64,000 bases of DNA from Dermatemys mawii (GCA_007922305.1 ML677335.1:20023933-20087932), one strand, 5' to 3'; positions 36,331 to 49,818 are shown, counted from the stretch's first letter. Notes: generated by a model not told the origin, from the letters alone. Numbers and translations are program-made.

Positions 36331-37454
36331 CAGGGGAGGGCAAACTACGGCCCGCGGGCCACTTGTGGTCCGCAAGCCATTTTTATCTGACCCGCAAGCT
36401 CCTGCCAGGGGAGTGGGACCAGTGGTCCCGTTCTCCTCGGCCAAGTGCTCTGACAGCACTCCGGAGAGCGGGCCGGCTGCTGGCTGGGCGCACCGCCTGC
36501 ACAGTGGGGCTGGCGCGCCGCCAGGGACTGCAGCCCCACGGCCGGCTGAGTTCGCCGTCGGGGGACAGCAGCCCCTCAGCAGACTGGCTGGGCGTGCCGC
36601 AGGGGATTGTGGCCCAGCGGCCTGCCGGTGGGCACGCCACAGGGGACAGTAGCCTCACGGCCTGCTGGGTGGGCCGCCAGGGCAGTGGCCCCGCAGACGG
36701 CTGGGCACCCGCTCAGAGAGTGGGGCTGGCGGGCACCCAGAGCCTGGGACAGTGGCCCGCGGTGGGCTGGGCGCCACCTGGAGCCCAGGACAGGTGGCCT
36801 GCAGCTGGGCGGGCGCTCCACCCAGACAGCCGGGCTGGTGTGCCGCTCGGAGCCGAGGACAGCTGGCCTGCCAGTGGCTGGGCGCCTTGAGCCTGGGCAA
36901 GCAGGACTGGCAATCCGCCTGGGAGAGCAGGGCTGGCAATCCGCCTGGGAGAGCGGGCCCATGGCTGGCTGGGCACTCTGCCCCTGAGCTGGCCGGTGGC
37001 TGGGCAGGCGCTCGCTTGGAGCCCGGGAGAGCGGCTGGCCAGGCGCTCCACCTGGAGTCCAGGAGAAGCATGGCTGGTGCTCAGCCTGGGAGAGCGGGCC
37101 TGGTGGATTGCCCCCCCCCCCCCCCACTCCTTCCAGGTCTGGGGATCAGGACTTCTGTTTTGCTTGTCTTCACCGTGCTCTTCAGTGATGGGCAGTCATT
37201 TTTAGCACCATCTTCAGGGAAGATTCTGCAGGCAAAACTCCACATCCTTAAGGTATGATGTCACCACCCCTTCAATAGAGTTTATTTGAATATCTGTGAA
37301 TTGTTAATTTCGTGAGCGTTGATGGCCCACCATGAGGTAGTTGGGATGTGGGAAGTGGGATGGGCTCAGAAAGGGGCAGGGCCAGGCTACCTGGACCTCC
37401 ATACAGTTTTGCAATGCTGATGTGGCCCTCGGGCCAAAAAGTTTGCCGACCCCG
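36331..37454. mobile_element. GC-rich non-autonomous hAT, copy 1
   Basis: A 1124-bp element with termini CAGGGGAGGGCAAACTACGG and AAAAAGTTTGCCGACCCCG, flanked by an exact 8-bp duplication ATATAACA (36323-36330 and 37455-37462). The subterminal sequences CGGCCCGCGGGCC and GGCCCTCGGGCC are also inverted. The interior (36400-37125) is extremely GC-rich and built of degenerate repeats of a GGCTGGGCG-type unit, ending in a run of 15 C at 37111. Six long frames (up to 198 codons) overlap on both strands because stop codons are rare in this composition; none has a transposase motif. Confidence 0.88.
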
Positions 37455-37462
37455 ATATAACA

Positions 37463-40400
37463 GTTATACTTTCTGTTATAAGTTGTCCTCCCCATCTCCC
37501 ATTTTACTGGGCAAAGCAGTTACAATATTAGTGACAATGGAATCAGATACATAAATTGATACTACAACCACTAGATGCACTGGGAACAATCAGTAATTAA
37601 AGCATCATCAAGAAGTGACTCTAATTGTAGTAAGATGCACAATATGATCAAGGAGCAGTGATTATATAGATATGAATAGTTTTAATTTTAGTCCTTTCAC
37701 AGCCATCACTTTTCTCCATTTAAAAGGGAATACTGGCAGCATTGCTGCTAAAAAGCACTCGTCTTTTTATAAGCATTATATGGAAATAGCACTTTCTTCT
37801 GGTGACAAGAACATTTTCTGTTGACCTGCACCTACTGTGGTGGTGCTGGAGGGTGAAGCATGTTGAAAGGCAGCATAAAGTTCTTTTGGCTTCTTTGGAA
37901 ATAACTCTGATCCAAAATAAAATTATCCATGCAACTATAACTGAGCTGGCTTTCAAGCAAAAAGCAGAAAAGAATATTGCCAGTGTGGAGGAAAGGGCAC
38001 CAATTCTGAGCCCCGAATTTAGTGATACTGGAATGTATCTTCTATACATCATCATGATGCTTTACTGTGTGCCCACGTGACTTAACTTTTCAAATGTAAA
38101 CTGAAAAAAAAATCGTACATCTCTCTGAAGTGAAGTAAAATAACACACAACTGTAGCCACTGACCTGGGCTGATGACTCTGAACCACTGCACGATTACAA
38201 ACACAAACTGTAAAGAAGAGAACAGATGTGCAGTGCTGGGATCTCCTTTTGCTTTTCTAGGCTAGAAAGAGAGTCTATCCAGCAACAGAGATCAGTTTCC
38301 CACTTTTGAGTGTAGATGTCTCTCTCTTGGCACTACTGCTACAAACACCTTTGTTATATTTTTAAAAGCAGTTCTTCTCTCCGTCTGAGCCTGTGATGCT
38401 GTCAGCCTGGCCTGCCTGCCTGCTGCACTGTATCAATGACTTGAAGTGACCTGATTTGATTATACCTAGTGGGTTCAGTGCTTGTCTGTGTGCTCTGCTG
38501 CACAAGCTCTGCTTCTGCTGCTTTTGACTGCCCTTGTAAACTGAATCTGTACTGCCATCAGTCTGTAACCAACTCTGATTCTTCCGTGTAGAGCATGTAT
38601 CGTTACTTACAGAACTCTTCCTGTCATTGCCAATCTGTGCCCTACACAATGGCCTAGCTGCTGCTGGTTGTTGCTGTTCTGTGCTACTGTCTTCCCTGAT
38701 GCCCATAAGGCAAACTGCACACCTTCAGTATAGGAAGGGATGTTTAATTTGTTTAATTGGAGGACTGTGTTTACAGCTAGTCAAAGACACCCAGAAAATA
38801 CTAAAGTACATGTCATCTGCCCTTTTAATGGCACTGACTGCTATGGCACACATAAGAGATTCCCATTATGATAGTATCTTACTGAATAAAGACCTTATAA
38901 ATCATTGCCATTCCACAAAGCCTGTTCTGTTATAGTTCTTGTGCTCTTGGCAGGCACAGTTCACACTCTACTCCTGCTATTTCCATCGTTAGTTTTTCAG
39001 AATTAAAATATTCTTGAATAGAACCTCCAAATAAAGTTGTTATCGGAACCCAAATATTACCCTATTCAATGAGCAGATTACAGCTGGTCAGAAATGTTTT
39101 CAGCAAAATGATTTTTCACTAGAAAATGCAGATTTGTAAAAAGTGAAAATATGAAAGAAAGAACTTTTGTAAAAAAATATTCTAATTTGTCTCTGGCTCA
39201 GCACTACATAAAATCAAATAGTATTTGTTAACAAATACCTTGGTTAACAAAGATATATATGATGCAGTAAATTATAACAATATTTTAAAGCAAAAATTTA
39301 TATTCTGTCCCAAAGTACTTTTCTGTAACAAATAAATATACTATCAAGGTAATACTCAATGATGCTTTACCATTATAACAACTCATAGAAATACATCAAT
39401 GTAACGTACAGCCATGTATAAAAACTTCTGTCATAATCAGTAACTCTTCAAATTAAAGTCAAGAAGGCTACCAGTATGCTTAGCAATCAGGGGAGAAAAT
39501 CATCAATGTGAATTTCCACTTGAAGAGAACAATGATTTAAAATCAGGTGGCAAAAACTACCAACAAACAAATGAAGAGCAGAAGTCATGGCCACTACATT
39601 TCTACAACAAATGTAAGGAATATTCCTTTTCATTAGTCTAAGCTACATAGACATTTCATCCTTTCAATGCTATTTCTCTCTCTACTCCAAACTAATTTTC
39701 ACTTTTTACATTCACCGGGGCTGTACTGGGAGAAGTGAAACATAGATATGGAAAACATAACAATAGTTTTAATTCACTAATTTTAACTCTCACTCTCTTA
39801 GTTTCAGAAATAACATCTCTCCACAAAACAGTAACCATCGCCAAGATAGAAAACAAGCAGAAAAATGTTAAATCTAAATTCATCTCTTACACCATCCATC
39901 TTATATTTGCATACATTATTAATGTTCCACCTTCTTCTTCTCCAATCCATAGACAAGTTATCTAGTCCTTTAATTCCGCGCTTGTGTTTAGAAAGAATTG
40001 GAAAATTAGCTACTTTTCTGTGCAGAACACAGATGATAAGAAAGCACATGGAACATCAATTTCTCTAGTAAAAGGTGATCTGGAACCCAATATTATATGG
40101 AATAAGGGCTAAATTTAAACCTCCTATTAAGGAGACATGGATTAAGATTAAGGTCATTTTGCTAAATCTTTCTGTTCTTAGTGTGGTTTTGAAAAGTCAA
40201 AATGGATTATATCTGTCCCTCATCCTCCAAAATATTTGTGTGGAAGGGATGCGTGGTGTACTAGGAATTGGTTCTATTGCAAACAGAGATGTGCAAATTC
40301 AGAATGGTTCAGATTTTGCAGTTTTAGGTTGGATCACATCTTCTCTGGACTGCAAATAACTGTAAAATTCAAATGAACAGCTCCAGTTTTGGTCCATCTC

Positions 40401-40603
40401 TATTACAATTTTGTTTTACAATCCATTTTTGAACAGTGTGATCAGAATATTTTATATTTTGTATGAAAGCAAAATCTGAGAAGTTTGGGGAAACAAAGGG
40501 AATGAGATCATTACAAGTGACCATTCCTTAAAAATAGCATTAAGGAAAATTTACATTTTAACTAAACATACCCAGCATCAAAGCTTAGAAATACATCATA
40601 GAT
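37463..40603. other. Unique-looking stretch
   Basis: No gene supported. The pair of frames at 37720-38080 (111 and 92 codons) lies on opposite strands over the same bases. The segment 38362-38706 has a 114-codon minus-strand frame without a recognised domain. Confidence 0.4.
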
Positions 40604-41389
40604 CAAGGGTGGGCAAACTATGCCCCGCAGGCCACATCCGGCCCAGGAGTCCATCCTGACCGGCTCTTTAATTTGCCACGGAAGTTCCCCCGGCTCCTTA
40701 CCCACTATCTTTCCACAGCCACACCACACAGGCAGTGCAGCAGTGTGTCTGGCTCTGACTGCTACTGTGAGCGGCATGGTAAGGGGGTCAGAGCCGGAGC
40801 TGGGAGGTTGAATAAGGGGCTGGGAGTCCTGGGGAACAGTCAGGGGATAGAGATTGGGGGTTCGATGGGGCAGAGGTTCTGGGGGGTTGGTGGGGATGGG
40901 GACCGGGGGGGTTGGAAAAGACAAGGGAGACGCGGAGGTCTATAAGGGAGCAAGTGTGTGGATAGGGGTTGGGACAGTCAGGGGACAGGGAGGGGCTGGA
41001 TAAGGAGTGGAATCTGGGGGGAATGGTTAGGAGTGGGGGGGGTCTTTGGAGGGGGCAGTCAAGGGACAAGGAGAAGGGGGACTTAGATAAGAGGTGGAAT
41101 CCTGTGGGGAGTGGTTAGGGGCAGAGGGGTCTCTGGAGGGGATGGTCAAGGAGCAGGAGGGCTTAGATGAAGGTAGGGTCTTGGGGGATGGTATTTAGGG
41201 GCAGGGGTCTCTGGACAGGGTAGTCAGGGGACGAAGGGCGAGGGCGGTTGGATGGGTCACGGGTTGCGAGGGGGGCAGTCAGGAGACGGGAAGTGGGAGG
41301 GCGTCAGATGCGGGGTGGGGACAGGCTGTTTGGGGAGACACAATTTTGAACTCCGATGTGGCTCTCGGGCCAAAAATTTTGCCCACCCA
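40604..41389. mobile_element. Non-autonomous hAT with internal minisatellite, copy 2
   Basis: The termini CAAGGGTGGGCAAACTATGC and CAAAAATTTTGCCCACCCA match those of the element at 36331, with the same 'ggccacatccggccc' and CTCTCGGGCC subterminal blocks. Flanks TCATAGAT and TCATACAC agree at 6 of 8 bases. The middle (40780-41330) is a G-rich degenerate tandem array built on a GGGGCAGTCAGGGGACA-type unit. The minus strand is therefore C-rich and has long spurious frames. Confidence 0.82.
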
Positions 41390-43204
41390 TCATACACTCT
41401 CACATTTTATTCACCTTACATCTTTCAGTCTTCAAATCTTGTCTTCCTTGAACAGACACTTTCTTATTATCCTGCATACTGTTTTTATGCCCACATCACA
41501 TTTATTCTCAATTATGCTCTCCTTGATTCTAAAATAAAAATTTATAATAATATTGCCTACTTTTTGCCTACTCTTTCATTAACCCCCACCCTCACTCTCC
41601 CCCAAAAAGAAACAAGAAAACAACAAAAAAAACCCACAACAAAATATGATTTGGGCTTATGAAACAGATGCATGTAGCTCAAAGATTCATTTAACAACTA
41701 GTATTTGAAAGTCTCCATGGATACACTGTTCAGATGTTTTCCCCCTTTGACAGCAACATGAACTACTAACAGCAACAATAAAAATAAGTAAAAAAAAAAT
41801 ACTCAAGAAGCGAATCATGTGATCCATTTATACTTCACCTATGGAGCTGTATTTTACCTATGATGATAGTACAAAATTGACACCGGTTGATCAATAAAAT
41901 GCAGCTCAAACATTCTCCCCAGGATTTGTTTTTTCTCTCTAATGACTGCTCAGCCACAAACCCTGATTCCTCTAATTAGAGAGGCTGCTCCTACCTCTTG
42001 CTAATGTAGGGTGGGTTAATAAGCAGCATCTGCCACAATGAGGTAAGCAAGGATCATATCACACATCTCTGCAAAATTTCAATATGGATTCAAAACCAGA
42101 ATCTAACCTCATAGTTGCAATTCCACTTATTATTATTTTAGAAATGATTGCAAATATTTGCTGTTTTTGTAGAACACAATAATAATAAATAAGCATCAGA
42201 GCCAGGATAAAGGTTTCTAGACCCTTAATTATGCCAAATCTTAGTGTAACAAGTAGCTTCAAAAAAGATGGAAGACATATAGAATTTGGCTTTTACTTCA
42301 TCCTCTCCTCTCTTTCATCCTCACATCAGTACAGCAGGAAAGTATGTTGTTAGCATTCTAGGATGAAAATACTGGAGTTATCTGCTTGGTTTTTAGATTT
42401 AAATATGGATAAGCACCAAAATATATTTTCTCTAAATTATAGGGAAATGAATATTGGATCCAAACACTAATCATATCAAAATTAGGATAATGAAGATAAA
42501 ATTATCTGCCAGACAGAAAACTATGAGGTTTATGAGCAATCATTGGAATTGTATGCGTCTAGCTTCCCACAAAAAAACTTCCATAGTGGAGCCTTGAGTC
42601 ATCATTCCATTATGTCATTTGAGTGCACAGGCTGTTTGGGAACAACTTAAGCAAAGGCTTCAACAACTAGCTTTATTTAAATACTCTCACTGTATGATCC
42701 TGGCCAGAGGACACCATAAGACTGTAGGCAGCACTACACTGAAATAATGAAAACAAAACTGAACAGATAGAGTGTGTGTGGTGCATACACACACTCGCAT
42801 ACACAGACCACTGAGCATAAGCTAAGAGAAAACATAATTTAGAACAACCATATGTAATTGCAAATTTCTAGCTCATAAATCTACTTTTAACTATTGATTA
42901 GTAGCAGCAACAGTACATCACTGCTCCAATACTGCCCCCCTCTCTTAGGATTATCCTCAGAACACACTAAGGCTGATGAGGGGCATTTTTAGCAACCAGC
43001 TGAGTACCAAAATCACTGTCCACTACTGGAATGGAATATCGATTATTTTGCATATTGCCAAGAATAGAACCTCTAAGGCCTTTGTACCAGCCTTAGTATA
43101 TAGGACAAAAGGGTTATTTTAACTACAGGGTGTGTTAAATTGTAGGCCACAGAAACAGTAAATGTGCTACCAAGAAAAAATAGAGAAAAACAGAAAAAAA
43201 GTTC
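41390..43204. other. Unique-looking AT-rich stretch
   Basis: No supported feature apart from short A runs (41789-41798) and a TG/CA patch near 42772-42800. Confidence 0.45.
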
Positions 43205-43600
43205 CTAATACTGGGCAAAGGATAAAGTGACTTGGTCAGGTATGCATGATTAGTATGTTATCAATGGTAATAAATATGAATAATATGAAAATAGTGTGGA
43301 CAGCAAAAGTTCTGCAAACTGAAACTTACACATGCTTGATGTGTGACTTGCATAACACAGATAATGTTCATAATACTGAATGTTGATTAGAAGACAACTA
43401 ATGAATATGTAATTTGGATGGGCTCAAAGACATCTGTCTTAAAATGTAATGGATTAGTCTAAATGTCAAAGGAAAAATCCGTTGTGACCCCAGGAGAAAG
43501 TAACTTATCACTGTCTCTACCTGTATGTCTGTCACTTAATTTTCAAGTAATTGTAATCACTCAGTATGCTTTTAGTTCAAATAGAGATTACAATTAATAA
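43205..43600 (+). repeat. Unclassified repeat family, copy 2
   Basis: Second copy of the repeat at 28760-29110, sharing CTTGGTCAGGTATGCATGAT, TGGACAGCAAAAGTTCTG, GTAATTTGGAT and GGAAAAATCCGTTGTGACCC in order. An AATAAATGTGAG string at 43596 could be a polyadenylation signal, which would favour an LTR, but no terminal duplication is visible. Confidence 0.5.
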
Positions 43601-43938
43601 ATGTGAGTGTCTCAGCTCATGCGTGTGTTATTCTCACCCAGCATGAGTGATGTCTAACTCCTTCAGGGAGTTGAGAAAATTCAGATTCTTGCGAGAGGAG
43701 CTCAGTATCTTGGAGGATCAAGTAACAGATGAGAAAGAGTTATACATTTGAGTATCATCTGAGCATAAGGGCCTTGTGATACCCCCTAGTGGCCTGACAC
43801 AGATACTAAATAGGAGGGAACAGAAGGAAATAATGTTAGATTACAAGAAAGATACAGCAGCTTGGCATTTCTATCCCTGGGGATCTAACAGAGAGGAATG
43901 AGCAAAAGTATCCTATTGTGACTGTCAGTCATAATTAG

Positions 43939-44110
43939 AAAGACAAAGTGGGTGAGGTAATATCTTTTATTGGACCAACTTCTGTTGGCGAAAGAGATAA
44001 GCTTTCAAGCTACACAGAGCTCTTTCTCCAACAGTAGTATAATAAAAGATATTATCTCACCAACTTCGTGTCTCTAACATCCTCAAACCAATACAGATAC
44101 AACAACACTT
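43939..44110. mobile_element. Paired inverted PLE arms, second copy
   Basis: The left arm (43939-44028) is minus-oriented: GGGTGAGGTAATATCTTTTA, TTGGACCAAC, GATAAGCTTTCAAGCT. The right arm (44041-44110) is plus-oriented: AATAAAAGATATTATCTCAC, 'gtctctaacatcctc', then the tail ACAACAACACTT. Only about a dozen bases separate them. This is the same organisation and family as 5930-6135. The ribozyme core on the minus strand is decayed. Confidence 0.6.
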
Positions 44111-44199
44111 CAAACCATCATGGTTAGGTCTTTTTAGTTGGCCCAAATACTGCATGACATGATATGTCTGATTGTAAAGGGATTCACACACTGGACAAA

Positions 44200-44760
44200 C
44201 ATGTTGTGGCCAGGAATGCCATAGTAACTGTCTTCCCATTTGGTTCCCCTTGCCGGTGATTGCTTCATCGCTGCAGTGGTTTCTCTTCCTGCAACTTGGC
44301 TCTCCAGCCAGGTTATACTTAGACCACCAGTTTCAGGATAACAGAGAGACCAGACCAGCTTTAGGCCTCCATGCAAGTCTTCCATCTGCCTCTGGGCTCT
44401 GTGGTTTGCAACCCTTCTTCCTCAGTGGCTGGTAGGGGAACCCTCTACTCTGCATTACAGCCCAGGGACCTTATTGCTGGCAGCCAAGTTTTACTTCCTC
44501 AGGCTCCTTGCTGCTTCCCTGGACCACATCCTACCTCTTTGATTCCCCCATAGGATAACTGCATACTATCTCCCTACCCTCCCTTTCTGCTGCATGCTTC
44601 CTGGCTTTATAATTGCCATTCAGCCCCTCCACAGCTGGGCTTCGTTATCACTTAGGCATGTACTTCTCACTCACAGATGTTGCCAGGTACATTTATTGGC
44701 CTCTCGGGCCCACATTAATCCCTCCAGGGCCTGCGTGGGGTACATACTACATCACACTGA
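44200..44760. repeat. Interspersed repeat, class unknown
   Basis: A pyrimidine-rich block with strings such as 'ctgggctctgtggtttgca' and CAGCCCAGGGACCTTATTGC that I recognise from turtle repeats. Short frames of 60-83 codons on both strands lack domains. Confidence 0.35.
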
Positions 44761-47700
44761 CATATTTTCTAATATTTACTGTTGCATGAGGTGTTTCAAC
44801 ATGCAGATTTGTTAATGGGAGTCTTTCATCATTACTATGAGTATAATTACAAAATATTACCAAGGCTACGAAATATGGTAAAAACATATTAGGTAGCAGA
44901 TGAATAATCAGGTGAATAATTCATATTTGCTTTTATATTCCTACCTAATTATTACCAAAAAGGTGCCAGCAAAAATGATTTAATTTCAAGTCCTAAGTGG
45001 GGGGAGGAGGTGAAAGGAATTCCAATGCCTTTCTAAAAAGCTACCAGTACTTAAGTTTATATAAGAAAGGGGGGAAATGCAGAATCCTGGTTTTTAATAC
45101 TTCATTTGTTTGCCGTGATATATAGATAATTGTTTCTAATCTGATTTTGTCAGGAGTTTTTTTTTAAGTTAAGAGTTTATTTTCTGGCAGGGATATGAAA
45201 TTTGAAACACTGTCTGGTTCATTAAAGAAGCAAAATTGACTTTACCTTTTATCTCCTGGTGAGTATATTTTGCCAAAGGCATGACTAAGTGCCAATAAAT
45301 TCTTAATTTTAGCAAATTAATTATTAAATTAACATTGCTGAGCTAAGAATCTTTATTAAAAATAAAGGATATTAAAATGTATTTCAAATTCTAATATCAC
45401 TAAATATTCCAGAAAATTTGCCAGAAATAAGTATTGAAAACTGGTTTTATAACATATTTAATAGTTATCTAGTGCAGTACTAAACAAAGATTTTTATTTT
45501 TAATTGGAACATATATTGTTTGTGATTTTTTAATAAAACTGATTTATTATTCATAATTAAACATTTGATCTTGTATTTTTGTTTCTCCTTTAATTCTTTA
45601 GATTTATGATAGGCACATTTAGGGACTCATTTCTTAAAGGAATGTGTCAGTTGAATATAGGGAATTGAAATAAGTATAACTTTCTAATGAATAATTTGGA
45701 CAGACCAAGATGATACTTACACTGATTTGGCTGTGTAAGAATGTTAGTCTTATCATGTTAAAATGAAAATGTAAATAGAGTTGGTCAAATATTTTTCATC
45801 AAAAAATTTGACAGAAAATACCATTTCTGTAAAATTGAGACATTTCAAAAAAGTGTCAATTTCTACAAACATTCTAGCAGATAAAATATTTTGAAATTTT
45901 CTTTGTGTTGTTTAGGCAAATTTTCCTTTCAGAATCCTAAAATTTTATTTTGAGATTTTGAAATATAATTTTGAATCTTATTTTTCTGTATTTTTACATT
46001 TTTAAATGCATTTTACATTATTTCATAACATCTCGGTAGTAGTACTACTGACAAGTCATAATGTAATGAATATAATTATTAAAATTTATTTTTATTTTAT
46101 TTTAAAAATCATTAATGACAGCTGCTATTTAGTTCTGTCTGAAACATTTTATCTTCTTTTCTAGATCAAATATTTGTATTGTAATGAAACAGTTTAGCAC
46201 TGTTTCAATTTTTCAATCAATACTAAATAGCAGCTGTGCTTAGTGATTGATATCCAACACAATAAACATATAATATTCCAACAATTATGTCATATGACTT
46301 CAGTGCAAAATCTGCACTACTGGCACTTGAAAAATATAAAAAGATTTTTTAAAAAGAAATTATGCCATGTAATTTGAAATGAAATTTCAGCATTCTGAAA
46401 CGAACATTTTCCTAAATGAAAAACTGTTTCAGACATTCCATTTTGTGGGAATTTTGAAAATATTTTTGGTTGTTCCGATGAGAGTGAAAAGAAATTTCAA
46501 AATGTCAAATTCTACCATGAACCAAAAATTGCAACTGTCAGCTCTAAATGTAAGGCTTAGTCTACATAAGAAAATTATACCAGGTGTGAATTAAATTGAT
46601 TTTGTCAAACTAATACAAGTTCCTGTGCTAATACTGATTTTCATTTTGCTTAGTAGAATAAGAATCAATTTAGAGGAAACTGATATAAGCCTACTATAGA
46701 CTGGGTAGTGGAAAATTGTTCAAAAAGCTTTTGAACTGGATTCACTAAACTGGTTTAAAATCATACCTCACTCCTGGCATGACCCTTAAAAGCAATCACG
46801 TATCCATTTGCTTTGGGTCAGCCTAAGAATTCCTGCTGGTTAAAGCAAAATTCAAAGCTTTCTTGCTGTTCAAAGATCTGAGCAAGGCTGCCAACATTCA
46901 GCTAAAATAATGAGAAAAAAACCCCAAACAGTTACAATCCTTTCAGCCTAGTGAAAGCAAATTAGATATTAAAATATGTACTTCTGATATTTTCTACTGC
47001 AGTTTTATGGAGAGCTATTAACAAGAAGAGATGTTTTGAAATTACTAAAATGAAATGCTCTGGAAGACAGGACTACTGACTAAGTATAGTAAAGATATTT
47101 CCAAGATAATGGCTTGGTCATCTGATCAATCACAGACAAACATTAAAGTTCTAAGATGAATCAGCTGAGTAGTCATATCTCATCAGAAGGGAATATGGTA
47201 AATCTGCTACACAAATAAACTCGGTGAACTTGCTAATGGCAAGAGAGGGTTTCATGAGGAAAATCCTTATTATGACTTTCATTAGGTGTTAGGTTTTTTA
47301 CCTTCACAGAGTGAGCACTATCATTCTCATGGCTAATGAGACAAGTTCTACTCATATCTTGCACTAACCATGAGTATATACCATGAGTATAACCATGAGT
47401 AAGGGTATATCACAGAAGTGGTAAAGATACCCAAAACTTTTGCCAGCAGTATTATCAACTCCCAAGTGTTCAAAAATCCAATGTTGGTTGTAAAATGTGA
47501 TTTTACAAATTTTACTAATATTTTACTAATATTTGTATTATTATTGTATTTTGTTTTTTCAGCCTTTAGCATGTATGAATCTGAGCTTTTCTCCAAAACA
47601 CCTAGCATGAGAAACTTTTTTATTTTAACTGTGAAAATTAAGATTTTCATGTCATCACATGCCTCCAGGAGCAGAGACTTTAAAAAATATATTTTAAATA

Positions 47701-48832
47701 TATTTGGAATTTGGGCCTCTTTAATCATATAAGAAATGTAAAATACAAAAACTTTATATAATACATACAGAAGCTAAGAGCTCCATATTTCTGATTTCAC
47801 CGCATCATTCAATATTAGGCTTGAAGTTTATGGAGAGCTGTGAAGTTCTATTGTCCACACTGACGGTAGTCTCTGTGGATAGTGCATTTATTTTCCTACT
47901 TCTGATTGTGAGATTGACTTTGCACCAAGGTTCCACTGAATATACTGGTACAATTTATTTATTGCAGAGACATAAACATGGAAAGTACTGGCAATTGAAA
48001 AAGAAATATAACTGAGTAGCAGGAAGCTATTCTCCAAACTGTCTCTCATCTTAACAAGTGTGTGCCATAAGTCAAATTATAAAAATTAAAGATTTTTATG
48101 GTAGTCTATGAGCTATTAATATTCACCTAATACAAAATCAGAAGCTATATATTTTTTTTAATGAACTCAGTTTTCATAAAAGACAGACCTACAGAATGAA
48201 GATCTCGCTCTAACCAAAAACCAAGTTAATCATGAACAGTGGCAGTACTAGTTTCCTTAAAGCGACAATTAAATTAGTACTCTGGGTGAGCATGTGCATG
48301 TGTGAGAGAGAAGGGGGGAGTGTTTTTTTTTAAATGAAGGCACTTGTCTGGTGGAAATTGAATTAATAAAAACTTTATTTCAAAACAACCATTGTGTAAA
48401 AAAAGAAAACTTTACAGAACAACTGTAAAATACTAACAGATTCTGATTACTACTAAGTTGGACAACAGTTGGACTGGTTATGTAGACAGTCTCTAGCCAT
48501 ATCTCAGTAGACACCTTGCAGTAGCAAAAAGGGGAGGATGGTGAGCTGCTCTAATATGATAGCTAGGGATTTTCCTTGCACAGGGAATCCCCAGATAGTG
48601 AAAAGTCAATATAACCAACTATGGCCCCCAGGCATAGTAGAAATTATGGGAATGTTCTAGAGGTTGGCTGGAGTACTCTGGAATCTGGTAATCCTATCTC
48701 AAAGGCACAAAAACCATTCCAGTTTGTTCAGTTAGAATAATCCTGAGAATTACCATACCACACTGTAAGCAGAGGTTGCGGGGGAGTGGCACTGTCTGGC
48801 TCACCAAAGAAAGGGAAATAGTGCTTTGTGGG
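44761..48832. other. Long AT-rich stretch
   Basis: At 46555-46705 a decayed MITE may be present (GCTTAGTCTACATAAGAAAA at the left, CCTACTATAGACTGG at the right). Frames at 47348-47732 (126 and 104 codons) are antisense to each other. No gene is supported. Confidence 0.4.
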
Positions 48833-49818
48833 TAGGGAGCGATTAATCATGCTGTTAAACAATAATAGGAAAAATCTATGTAATTATTTTTGGATGTTTT
48901 CTGCATATTCAAATATATTGCTTTCACTTACAACTCAGAACACAAAGTGTACAGTGCATACTTTATATTTATTTTTAATTATAAATATATTCACTGTAAA
49001 AAACAAAAAAAATGTATTTTTCAGTTCACCTAATACAAATACTGTAGTGCAATCTCTTTATCATGAAAGTTGAACTTCTAAATGTAGAATTATGTACAAA
49101 AAACTGCATTCAAAAATAAAACAATGTAAAACTTTAGAGGCTGGAAATCCACTCAGTGCTACTTCTTGTTCAACTAATTGCTCAGACAAACAAATTTGTT
49201 TACATTTGCAAGAGAAAATGCTGCCTGTTTCTTGTTTACAATGTCACTAGAAAGTGAGAAGAGGCATTTGCATGGCATTGTTGTAGCCAGTGTTGCAAGA
49301 TATTTACTTGGCGGATGTGCTAAAGATTCATATATCTCTTCTTGCTTCAACCACCATTCCAGAGGACATGCTTCCATGCTGATGACAGATTCTGCTCAAC
49401 AATGATTCAAAGCAGTGTGGACTGATGCATTCTCAACATGCGAGTCCGATGCCCCCAGCTGAAGGTTGGTTATCTTTCTTGGTGATTCAGGTCCTGTAGT
49501 TTCCTCCTTGGAGTTTTGCTCTTTTAAGACTTATGAAACGATGCTCTACACTTCATCCCTCTCAGATTTTGGAAGGCACTTAAGATTCTTGAACCTTGGA
49601 TAGAGTGCTGTAGCTATCTTTAGAAATCTGATATTGGAACCTTCTTTGTTTTTTGTCAAATCTGCAGTGAAAGTGTTCTTAAACCAAACAACATATGCTG
49701 GTGTGTCATCCAAGACTACTATTATGCAAAATATATGGCAGAATGCAGGTAAAATCATGGAGCAGGAGACAGACAATTCTCCCTCAAGGAGTTCAGTCAC
49801 AAAATACATTATTTTTTT
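48833..49818 (-). mobile_element. hAT fragment A, minus orientation
   Basis: The left end TAGGGAGCGATTAATC resembles the family terminus seen at 50434 in inverse. Rightward follow the 3' UTR (48850-49158), the transposase C-terminus (49159-49405) and a more central part (49546-49818). It ends abruptly where fragment B begins. The N-terminal and DDE-bearing parts are missing. Confidence 0.7.
49159..49818 (-). pseudogene. hAT transposase C-terminal half, broken
   Basis: Two minus-strand pieces. The upstream piece (49546-49818) contains FLKIATALYPRFKNLKCLP and SERDEV, the conserved block before the dimerisation region. The downstream piece (49174-49377) contains PLEWW, YLATLATTMPCKCLFSLSSD and ANVNKF, the hAT C-terminal dimerisation domain. 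A frameshift or stop separates them, and a TAG interrupts the last WLNKK-type segment. It resembles Ac/ZBED-type hATs. Confidence 0.75.

Noticed and set aside
36294..37258. Long open frames (up to 198 codons) on both strands
   Set aside because: They lie inside a GC-rich non-autonomous hAT with clear ends and duplication; stop codons are rare because of composition and no domain is visible.
47348..47732. Pair of frames of 126 and 104 codons
   Set aside because: They are antisense to one another in AT-rich DNA with no recognisable motif.
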